Shown: positions 55,317 to 64,000 of the stretch, piece by piece
Numbering within the stretch: position 1 is the stretch's first letter
Layout of the letters: every line of letters begins with the position of its first letter
The notes under the pieces: generated by a model
What the model was told of the DNA's origin: nothing
The model's database searches: none
Seen by the model: the letters and a program-made list of their open reading frames with translations, nothing else
Source of the DNA: Roridomyces roridus
Lineage: Eukaryota > Basidiomycota > Agaricomycetes > Agaricales > Mycenaceae
Reading direction: 5' to 3'
DNA: 64,000 nucleotides
Assembly: GCA_029378245.1 (NCBI GenBank)
Contig: JARKIF010000005.1
Location: forward strand, 2,356,001-2,420,000
Translations under genes and position numbers: made by a program

Positions 55317-56709
55317 GGTTCTGACTCATCTGGACAAGAGTGTCGCTTATATGATATTGTGTGGAGAACGATTGCGCAATGACATGGACAGTGCTTCTTT
55401 CTTCTGGTGATCGACTTGTCGGGCGTAGCTTATTACTGTGCGGGGATCCGGGCATGGCTTCAACTTACCCGAAGGCATGTGGTTGTTGAAATGTTGAATG
55501 TCTGGGCAACTTCAGGCACCCGGAGATTAACTAGCAGGCAAGGTAGGGTCGAGCTGAACAGTAGTGAGACGGGACCGTTGTTGAACGCCGGCAACTCGGG
55601 GGCCGAGCTTCGGATATCTCGCGCTCGGCGCTGTTAGGGACCCAAGTTAGACCGGGCCACTCTCACCTTTGACCTGGAGACTTGTGCTTTAAATGACAGT
55701 TGGTGGGCGTGGATTGCCTGCAATCGCACGGTGGATTGATGCGAGTGTAACATTCTGTGGGACGCCCAAGTACCTGAATGGCGCGGTCAAGAAGGACGTC
55801 GGGCGGCCAACCAGTCCGATCGGGGTGGCATGAACGATAGCAAGGTTGTTCATATAAGGGTTCCGCTTCTGGGTATCAGGAAGGTCAGTCTAATGAGAAC
55901 CGTAATGGCAAGACAACCATCCCACCCGGAATCGGAATCGGAATAACTGCCTCCCGCGTTCAACCGGTTGGGGAGTGCGGTCATGCACCCTGTTTCCGGT
56001 GCATTCAAGGTACAAAGCGTAGCTCAAACTGTACACTCTTTGAGTTGAGAAGAAGATGACATCGGTTAGATTGAAGTTATACCCCAGACTCATCTGGATC
56101 CAGAGCCTTATCTGATCGGTTTCGTGCATCCAGTCCTTCAAAGACGCGTCGCACGCGCTTGATTCGCATTTTCTCGTTTGGCCGTGGCCGTCGTGCACGC
56201 TTCTAAAATGGGGGAAAGAGAATCTTTACGGAGGCAGATGTTTTAACAGTCTAGCACTCCGTCATAGTCCGCAGACAAGAGCGTCGTTAGCGTGAGGGCA
56301 CGCATCTGCATAGTCCGGAGTCGGAGATGAATGCGCGTTGTGTCCCCGACAGAGCCGAAGGTGTACGAGCCCAGACCAATTTCTTAACGCCCCATGGAAG
56401 ATAGTCGATCGAGCTGGAAACCGCGCGGTCTCTGGACCCCAGAGTCTAGAACACGGCACCAAAACCAAGAAAATTGTGGAGGGCCGCGCAGGAGACATCG
56501 AATGGCGGGGAAAGTTGAGCCAATGGCCACACGGAGGGCGGCTGGATACGCGTAACAACCTCTAAGTTTTACGGGAAAAGGAAGAAGGTGGCTCGGGGAA
56601 GCATGCCTCATTGACTGCGATCTGGACCCAGTCTCGACCTCGTATCAAAAAGATTTGCACTTTTTATCTAGCACGCCCTTTATATCCAGGCCACAATTTA
56701 TTCCCCCCC
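55317..56709. other. 1.4-kb intergenic region
   Basis: Only short ORFs without recognisable domains. A TTTATAT box and C-run occur just upstream of the TPA1 start (about 56680-56710), a plausible core promoter. No repeats were recognised. Confidence 0.4.
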
Positions 56710-58852
56710 ATGGCACGAACACACAGACGAGACTCTTCGCCCGCCGCCACCGACGCTGTGATGAAGAAGAAGTTCAAGTCGACCAACGGGAACGCTCTCA
56801 ATGGCTCCACACTAGCAGACCCGACTGCGCCCTTCGCAGACGACCTTCTGTCGCACGGCAACATCGCCCAGCTGCATGCCGGATATGCGTCCAACGAGCC
56901 ATACAAGTACGCGGTGGTGGAGAAGCTGTTCCAGGACGACCTGCTGCGAAAGGTCAAGGACGAGTGCCTGAGCGAACTTAATTTTACAGAAAAAGAGACG
57001 GACATATACAAGGTCCGTGCTCTACTCCACTTTCCGTCGCTGTCCTATATCTCGTCCAGATCAACCAAACGGGTGACCTGGCTTCGCTCAACTACCTCAC
57101 GTCCTCTCAAATCTCGCTGTTACCAAACCTACTCACACTCCGCGACGCGCTCTACTCCCCCGTCTTCCGCCAGTTTCTACGCGCCGTAACAGGATGTGGG
57201 CCGCTATCGGGCACGAAGCAGGACATGTCTGTCAACTCGTACACCCGGGGATGCCATCTCCTCAACCACGACGACGTGATAGGCTCCCGACGAGTCTCAT
57301 ATATCCTCTACATGCCCCTCCCCCACTTTCAGTTCTGGCAAAAGGACTGGGGAGGCGCGCTCGAACTTTATCCCACCGTGATTGGAGCCGACGGCGAGCG
57401 GGAGCCCGTGTCCGTACCGAGCAAAAGCATTCCTCCCAGCTGGAATCAGTTTATCTTCTTTGAAGTGCAGCCGGGCCAGAGTTTCCACTCGGTGGAGGAG
57501 GTTGTTGTCGGCGGAGAAGGCGAAGACGGCCGCGCCCGGCTCAGCATAAGCGGATGGTTCCATGCAGCGCAGGAAGGCGAGGAGGGTTACGTTCCCGAAG
57601 ACCCCTCAAACCTGCCCAAAAGCTCAAGAGAGCAACTCGTTCGTTCTTTTCATTGATTTCGCTGCTTACGCTCAATCTGTCCTAGACCCTCACTTCTACG
57701 CAATTCAAATCGTACCCCGGCCAACTGGAGCAACCGCCCGAAGACACCCTGTCTGAAGAGCACGTCGCCTTCCTCTCCGAATTCCTCAATCCCGTCTACC
57801 TCCAGCCCCGCACAATGAAAGCCCTCGCCGCTCGTTTTGTCGAGGAATCCTCACTCGAGCTGCATTCCTTCCTCTGCAACGACCTCTCCTCGGCCCTGGA
57901 ACCTCGCTTGCGCGAACTTGATACCAAAGATGGTCTGGGCGAGGACCGCGCTGGGCGCGTGCCCTCTCACACGAGCGGTACTGGTGGGGCATGGTCCATC
58001 AAGGGACCACCCCACAAGTGGCGTTACTGCACCCTCCTACCTCACACCCCTGGCTCCCCAGTGCAAGCCGTTTTACCACGCGCCGCTGCGTCTAGTGATG
58101 AAATCTTGCGAGGTCTCCAAGACGAGCTCTTCCCCTCTACGGCATTCCGTGCCTGGTTGGCCATCGTCTCGCGTTTACTGCCCATGCGCCACTGTGTGGA
58201 GGCGAGGCGATTCCGGCCTGGGTTGGATTACACGCTGGCGACGAGCGAGGAAAAGGAGGCGCGTTTGGATGTGGTTTTGGGCTTGACGCCTGACGTGCGT
58301 CCGGAGGAGACGGAGGCGCCGCCGAAAAAGCGGTCATCACACAAGAACGTTGAGGTCAAAGCTCGTGGGTGGCAAGCGGCTGAATGGGGTGGCTGGGAAG
58401 TGCGTTCCTCGTTTTCTTTATTTTTTTTCACTCGACTAAGACACTTGTAGTGCTACATGGCGCCGCACGACGAGGAGGATGACCCAGCCGTTTATCGTGC
58501 TGGCAGCATAAAAAAGCCGAGGGCTAGCAACGGCAATGGGGCATCTTCATCAAAAGAGGCCAATGGAAAAACGAATGGGAACGGACATGCTCCGTCGGGT
58601 GAGGAAGAAGAGGACGAGGAGGCTGATGCATCCATGGATGATGAGGAGCAGAATGAGGAGGAGGAGGAGGAGGATAGTACCCTGCTTACGGTTCAGCCGG
58701 GCTTTAATCGCTTACTGCTGGTCCTGCGTGACGAGCGGGTGATGCGATTCGTCAAATACGTCTCTGCATCTGCCGAGGGCTCACGGTGGGACCTCTGTGG
58801 GGAATACGAGGTTGGGATGATGGAGGAGGAGGACATGGAGGAAGACGACTAA
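56710..58852 (+). CDS. TPA1: Prolyl dihydroxylase TPA1/OFD1 (2OG-Fe(II) oxygenase)
   Basis: Hydroxylates a proline of ribosomal protein uS12 and affects translation termination; fission yeast Ofd1 also senses oxygen. The start MARTHRRDSSPAATDAVMKK is at 56710. The catalytic domain includes ELNFTEKETDIYK/INQTGDLASLN, LSGTKQDMSVNSYTRGCHLL, the iron ligands in NHDDVIGSRRVSYILYMP, GGALELYP and FFEVQPGQSFHSVEEVV with SISGWFH (second His and 2OG region). The C-terminal degenerate oxygenase domain follows (EHVAFLSEFLNPVYLQPRTM; PHKWRYCTLL; ARRFRPGLDYTLAT; LLVLRDERVMRFVKYVSA). The acidic insert between the last blocks is long. Four exons; stop at 58850-58852. Confidence 0.92.
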
Positions 58853-58927
58853 TTTACTTATTTCCTTTGGTCACTACATTTGCTCATAATCTCAAGGGAT
58901 GGTAATTTATCGTAGTGCGACACACAT

Positions 58928-60317
58928 CTACTCGAATACTACTTTTTTGCCTTGACTGGGGACGATGGCGGTGGATTCGCGCTTGGCGAGGGCCAGGGCG
59001 GCACCGGGTCTGGGACGGCTTTTGGGTCCTTTCCTCCTGCTCTCGCTGTCGGCGTTATGGGGAGCAGCAGCGTCGGCATCTTGAGAAGCGGCAGCCACAG
59101 GCACGTTAGAATCCATTGCAGGCCTCTTCTCCCGCTTCTCCGCGCGCGGACCGCTCGATCTGGGCTCTTTTCTGGGGCGCTGTTTCCGGTCTCCTCCACC
59201 ACCACCACCCTCCTCGCGTTTCGCCTTGGGTGCACCGCGGCGAACGGCATCCGCAGAGGCATACTCGACCACGAGGCTGCGTCCGTTCAGCTGGTGATTT
59301 TTGGGGTTGATGAGGGCAGAGGTAGCGTGTTCGACGGAGGTAAAGTCGACGAAAGCAAAGCTGGAGTGAGCGGTCAGATTGAGGTGAAAGACGGATGGCC
59401 GGGACATACCCCTTGCAAAGGCCGCTGTCCTCAAACGTGCCCATGCGGACCTTGCGTATCCACTGCTCCTCGGGCTTCTTCTCCTCGTCATCTCCCTCCT
59501 CCTTTTTGGACTTCTTCTTGAGCCGGTGAGCGTCGAATAGCTCGCGGATACCGGCTTCCGTTGTCTCGAAACCGAGGTTACCGAGGAAGAGGGTCGGGGC
59601 GGGAGGCTGTTTCTGGACGCGGAGGATTTTTTGTGCGGATTTTGAATGTGTGGTCTTCTTGGGGCCGTCTGCTCCATCAGCGCCCTCTGCACCGGGAGCG
59701 GCAGGTCGACCGGCGAAATCGTCGCCTGTGAAATGTCAATAGACGAACCTGAGGATACAATAGCACTGACCATCCTTGATGAGCAGCCGTCTGCCAAAGA
59801 GATTCTGCTCCGACATGGCTATCGCGTTCTTCTTGGCTTCCACAGTCGTAAAATCGACATATGCGAAACTGGACGGAATTAATTCAAGTTGCCGTGAAAA
59901 TACGAGACATACCCTCGATTCACAGGCTTCATGCCTGGTCCACCAGCAGCTTTGGTGGGCATATTTACACGCGTGACTTCCCCCACATCTTTGAAGAAAT
60001 CCGTGAGGTTCTCCGTCGTGGTCTTGAACGACAAGTTGCCAACCCAGACAGAATTCTGTCTCTTGGGTGGTACAGCTACTGCCGATCCATCTGGAAGCTT
60101 TCGCTTTTTAGCTGGCTGCTTTTCTTGCTTTTCCTTCTTCTTTTGCCGCCGCTGTTCAGCATGTGAGAGAACAGGGACGTCCGGTTCGTCCTCGGCGTCG
60201 CTTTCCGAGTCGGAATTGTCGTTTTCATCGTCCCGCTTGCGCTTGGGAACTGGTTCGGGCGTAGAGCTTCGTGAACTAGAGCTGGCGCTGCTGGCCGCGG
60301 AGGAGGAAGAAGAAGAC
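58928..60317 (-). CDS. NOP13: Nucleolar RNA-binding protein NOP13 (two RRMs)
   Basis: A nucleolar and nuclear RNA-binding protein of pre-ribosomes. The N-terminus (MSSSSSSAASSASSSSRSST) is Ser-rich and acidic with basic NLS clusters. RRM1 has SVWVGNLSFKTTTENLTDFF (RNP2) and, after an intron, FAYVDFTTVEAKKNAI (RNP1). RRM2 has TLFLGNLGFETTEAGIRELF and KGFAFVDFTSVEHATSALI. The tail is Arg/Gly/Lys-rich and ends IVPSQGKKVVFE. About four exons. Its ATG at 60317 lies only 42 bp from the divergent ADE1 start codon, so the two share a very compact promoter. Confidence 0.9.
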
Positions 60318-60359
60318 ATTTTGGGATCAAACCAAGCCACAACAATTTTTGTCTTCTTG

Positions 60360-61367
60360 ATGGCTGCCCTCACGCATTCGGATCTCCCCAAATTGACCCT
60401 TCTGTCCAAGGGCAAAGTGAGAGATATCTACGCGACATCCGAGCCCGACCAGCTGCTCTTCGTTGCCTCGGACAGGATTTCTGCCTACGATGTCATTCTC
60501 AAGAATGTCGGCCCAGTAGTTGGCTTGCATCCACACCGTCTCTGATAGCTTGCAGGGAATCCCTCGCAAAGGAAAACTGCTCACCGAAATCTCTCTCTTT
60601 TGGTTTCAAAAACTCGCGCATATAATCCCCAATCATTTCATAACCGCAAACATCGACGAAATGCCTATCGAGGTGCGGGAATACCGCGAACAGCTTGAGG
60701 GCCGTGCAATGCTGGTCAAGAAGGCGCAGGTCGTGCCGCTGGAAGCCATCGTGCGTGGCTACCTTACAGGCTCCGCCTGGTCCGAATACAAGAAATCTGG
60801 AACTGTGCACGGCATCCCGCTTGCCCCAGGCCTCGTCGAGTCGCAGAAGCTCCCCGAGCCGCTCTTCACACCTTCAACCAAGGCAGAGCAGGGCTCGCAC
60901 GACGAGAACATCTCCCCAGAGAAAGGTCCGCTTCCTTCAGTCTCAAGATTCGCAACTATACAGGTCTTTCTTCAGCCGCTGCCCTAATAGGGGAAGAACT
61001 CTACGCCAAGATATCCGCCGCCGCGTTGGCGCTCTACTCATCCGCGTCTGATTACGCTCACGACCGAGGACTCATCCTTGCCGACACGAAATTCGAGTTT
61101 GGCCTTCAAAACGGCGAACTGCTCCTCATCGACGAGCTGCTCACGCCTGATTCGTCTCGATACTGGCCACTTGAAGGATACGTGGCAGGCAAGTCGCAGC
61201 CGTCATTCGACAAGCAGTATTTGCGGGATTGGCTGGTCGGTGCAGGCTTCAAGAAGGGACTAGAAGCTGGGCCCGAAGGTACGACGGATGGGTGGGTCAT
61301 TGACGAGAAAGTGGTGCAGGGAACACAGCAGAGGTATGAAGAGGTTGTAGCGATGTTAACACAGTAA
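60360..61367 (+). CDS. ADE1: SAICAR synthetase
   Basis: Phosphoribosylaminoimidazole-succinocarboxamide synthase, the seventh step of purine synthesis. The start MAALTHSDLPKLTLLSKGKV is followed by KVRDIYATSEPDQLLFVASD, RISAYDVILKN/GIPRKGKLLTEISLFWFQKL, VPLEAIVRGYLTGSAWSEYK, the signature region LPEPLFTPSTKAEQGSHDEN and LILADTKFEFGLQNGELLLI, then DELLTPDSSRYWP. Two introns (near 60510-60553 and 60926-60985) join cleanly. TAA at 61365-61367; about 300 residues as expected. It is linked head-to-head to NOP13. Confidence 0.96.
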
Positions 61368-61387
61368 ATTGTACACGTAGAGAGTAT

Positions 61388-62763
61388 TTAAGCCCACTTC
61401 TCAATGTCCGCGGCGGAAGGTCCAACTGGGAGATCCGATGCAGCCAAGTTGCATTGGTGGAATATGCGCACTTGATCAGGACCAAAGACTCCGACAATAG
61501 AGTGCAAGACGCCTCTGTTGTGGAAGAGCACCAGGTCATTCTCGTTCCTAGGACTCGTCAGGGTATGAATTTGATTATGCAACTATCCGCACCAATCGTG
61601 TGGGTAGACAAGCTGAAGAGCGAGTCAGTATTTAGCTTGACAAGGACGAATGTTCTCACCGAGGGGGCAATGGCCGGGCGCTGAATCTTGTACAGAATAT
61701 CCCGAACTTCTTTGAGCTCTGTCAAATGAGCGCCATCTGGATACAGCGCTCCCTCGCGCTTGGAACCCGCAGGTAAGGGGTCCACAAAGATCTCTGCAGC
61801 GGCGCAAGGATGGGCTTGGAGATGGAGCTCCCCGGTGACGGGGTTCTGCCACGCCATGGGCAGAATCTGGATTTTGGACTCTTCCCAAGGCGGCAGTTGA
61901 TCGAAAGGGAGCTCGAGACCCTCGGTTTCCAGCCCCAGGCCGGTGGAAAGGGCGTGAGCGGGTGCCATCCACGTATACGGGTGAGGTGCGTACTTGACCC
62001 GAGAGCGCACGGCGAGACTCTTGAGTTCCGGTGGAAGGATGTTGAACATCGTCCTGCCAGAGACGAAAGCCGTAGTGCCCAACGAGACAGAGAGTTCGTC
62101 GTTGGTCCCGACATCGTAGCGGCAAGTCTGTCGAGGTCCCTTGGGCACGCCGAGGCCGTAGAGCGTGGTAACGTGCGGAGGTGCGAGATCGTAGAGCGCT
62201 GCATCCATGTGCCAGCGATAGAAGCGAGTGGCTCCTTTAGCCTCGTCCTCGGCCGAGATGCGCGTTTTGTGGAAGCTCGAGTGGTGTGCATGCTTGAGGA
62301 CAGCTTCAGGGATTCCTTCGTGGTCGTAGACAGTCCCATGGCCTATGAGCTGCACCTGAGGAACGCGAGGGATGGTCTTGATGTATGGGTGTAGGATCGA
62401 GTGTTTCTTCTGCTCGGTCTGGTTGTTACCATGTCCATAGCTCTCCGACTGAGGGTCAAAGGCCTTGTAGAAAGTCAGACTTCTCTTCATTATGGGCGTT
62501 CATCTTGCCTTGGTGAGCGCATATTGCTGCTCGGGGCTCAAAGAGACATCGCGGAACAATAGGACGGAATGCTGAACAGGCATGAATGGCATGAAATTTG
62601 GCCAACCAGCAGTACATACCTTGTACAGCGCGTCCCTGACTTGTTCAAACTCTTCTGGGTTGAGAGATCCTGGGTTCACGCCCTCGACTTGGCGCCCAAA
62701 ATCAGCAAACTTTGAGGCGTCGGCACTGGCGGGCAGGTTCAAAGGAGACAGAGAGATGGCCAT
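61388..62763 (-). CDS. xanA: 2-oxoglutarate-dependent xanthine dioxygenase (XanA/TauD family)
   Basis: Fungal non-heme Fe(II) enzyme that turns xanthine into uric acid, allowing purine use as nitrogen source. Text typical of XanA: FYRWHMDAALYDLAPPHVTT (HxD iron ligands), YGLGVPKGPRQTCRYDVG, LGTTAFVSGRTMF, KYAPHPYTWMAPAHALSTGL, KREGALYPDGAHLTELKEVR, and after two introns LVYPHDW/NENDLVLFHNRGVLHSI (second iron His) and VRIFHQCNLAASDLPVGPS. The start is MAISLSPLNLPASADASKFA at 62763. The first intron (ALTK/AFDPQSESYGHG) begins GCAAGA and ends CAAG, a GC-AG intron. The stop TAA is at 61388. Divergent from the next gene by 131 bp. A sulfonate or other TauD-type substrate is the alternative. Confidence 0.88.
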
Positions 62764-62894
62764 GCTTGAGAAGGCCTTCCAGGACCCTGGGATTCATATA
62801 GTGGTGGTAAGCATCGGAGTTGAGTGGGCATTGCAAGGCCATGACGGGAAATTGAAGGGCTGCGTGACGCCACACGCTCTTCCTCCGGTCCTAA

Positions 62895-64000
62895 ATGGAC
62901 GAAAGTCCTGCTTTCTCCCTCAGTAACATTTTAGACGCGGACAATCACACAGAGATCGAGCATCCTGGACGAAACGGTGTTCCCGTGGGTGGTTGGGATG
63001 AAGAAACAAATTCCAAGCCCGTTGAGGAAGGCTCTTGCGTAGAATGCGAAGGTTGGTCTTTCGTTCTGGATTTTGCTTCTTGTCGAATAATCCGGCACAC
63101 AGACCAGCCTGCTGAAGTCCGCTGCGAGACGTGCGGCAATGACATATTTTGTGAAGGTTGGTGGTTCTTTCAATGCAATACAGACACTGATCTCTTCCAG
63201 TGTGCTTTGCGAGCCAGCATCGCAAGGGTTCAAGAAAGACGCATGTCGTGAAGCCTCTGAGTGGCAAGGAGAAGCCCAAGCCAGTGGTGGCAGCAGCGGA
63301 TGAACGCGATGAACGGCCAGAGGACGAGGTGAGTCTTGGTGGTCTCAGGGACGCGCTCTTTTTCTTATTATTTTAGATGGATGCCGACGATGACGAGGAC
63401 TATGAAGACGTTCCAAGTGCTCCTTCCACCGAAATACTCCTCTCTGCGCAACCTGCCGTTGGCGCCTCCGTGGGCGAGTGGTTCGTGGAGCGCTGCCGAT
63501 ATATCCCTCTCCGACTCAATCTTGGAGAACGAAAATACTTGCGCCTGCTGGAGGCTGCCCTCACCGTCTCCGAATATACCGACAAAATTGATACCATTGG
63601 ATACGGACTTTCAAAAGCAAAACGTATCGTGCAACAGATTCGGGAACTTTGTGCGATCATGTCTGGCCTTCTGCTGTCCGCAGACTATAAGCGGGGGCAG
63701 GAACTCTTCACCGATCGCGACTTTCAAGCAAACGCCGAGTTCTACCAACTTATATTCGAGCTCGGGAGGCGACACAAAATCATGAACCCCGAGAAAATGC
63801 GTACCACATACGGCAAACTGATATACCTGCTACAGTTCGTGGCTCGTCTTTCTTTCCTTTTTTGATTAGCTGAGAGCGTGAGTTAGGGACAGCCAAACCC
63901 CGGAAGTCCAGGACCTGCTGAGTTTCTCCTGCGTGAGGCCGATCAAGACGGTATATACGCTGCTGGAGGAAAACGACGGACTCGACCTCCTTCGGGACGA
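62895..64000 (+). CDS. DUF2009 protein with B-box-like zinc domain, 3' end outside window
   Basis: A conserved eukaryotic protein of unknown function. The start is MDESPAFSLSNILDADNHTE. Two introns of similar sequence (both GTTGGT...) join CVECE/DQPAEVRCETCGNDIFCE/VCFASQHRKGSRKTH, a Cys/His pattern like a B-box zinc finger. An acidic linker (MDADDDEDYEDV) leads into the DUF2009 domain: LNLGERKYLRLLEAALTVSE, YTDKIDTIGYGLSKAKRIVQ, ELCAIMSGLLLSADYKRGQE, FELGRRHKIMNPEKMRTTYG, then an intron near 63835-63885 and PEVQDLLSFSCVRPIKTVYT, LLEENDGLDLLRD at the window end. Nothing suggests a break; it simply runs off the edge. Confidence 0.88.

Overview
The window is nuclear DNA of a filamentous basidiomycete, most likely an Agaricomycete. 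The evidence is many short (about 45-65 nt) GT-AG introns, densely packed genes on both strands with promoters often under 200 bp, F-box/LRR gene families, fungal-type housekeeping proteins (SEC18, MDM34, MTD1, NOP13, RPF1, ADE1) and secondary-metabolism genes. Gene models below were assembled by hand across introns. Outer limits are usually firm, while some exon borders, especially N-termini, are approximate.

Layout. 1-3.6 kb: the end of an F-box/LRR-type gene, a gene-poor stretch and an LRR gene fragment. 3.8-11 kb: a small terpene-type cluster with a P450 (minus), a second P450 (plus) and a trichodiene-synthase-like terpene synthase (minus). The upstream regions of the first P450 and of the terpene synthase are copies of one another. 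11-33.3 kb: a conserved housekeeping block with siroheme synthase, bromodomain protein, STIMATE-type membrane protein, SEC18/NSF, DIM1/DIB1, a membrane-anchored FG nucleoporin, a tail-anchored coiled-coil protein, RPF1, an ABCF ATPase and a putative OTT_1508-type deaminase. 33.3-48.8 kb: an accessory region holding an inverted-repeat element, a third P450 related to the first, a decaying local family of four F-box genes, an alpha/beta hydrolase, a degenerate aminoglycoside-phosphotransferase-like protein and dispersed structured repeats. 48.8-64 kb: housekeeping again, with MTD1, MDM34 (ERMES), protein phosphatase inhibitor 2, cutinase, beta-carbonic anhydrase, TPA1/OFD1, NOP13, ADE1, a xanthine dioxygenase and the start of a DUF2009 protein.

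Points most worth following: (i) the shared roughly 270-bp 5' leader of a P450 and the terpene synthase, which looks like a duplicated promoter co-regulating a cluster; (ii) two displaced fragments of the siroheme synthase gene, one of them 59/61 identical; (iii) an 0.8-kb element bounded by perfect 51-bp inverted repeats; (iv) a dispersed repeat with hairpins and a tRNA-like B box; (v) F-box paralogues each broken in a different way; (vi) a nucleoporin built like animal POM121; (vii) an ABCF gene and the nucleoporin gene with apparent reading-frame breaks, which may be real or sequence errors.
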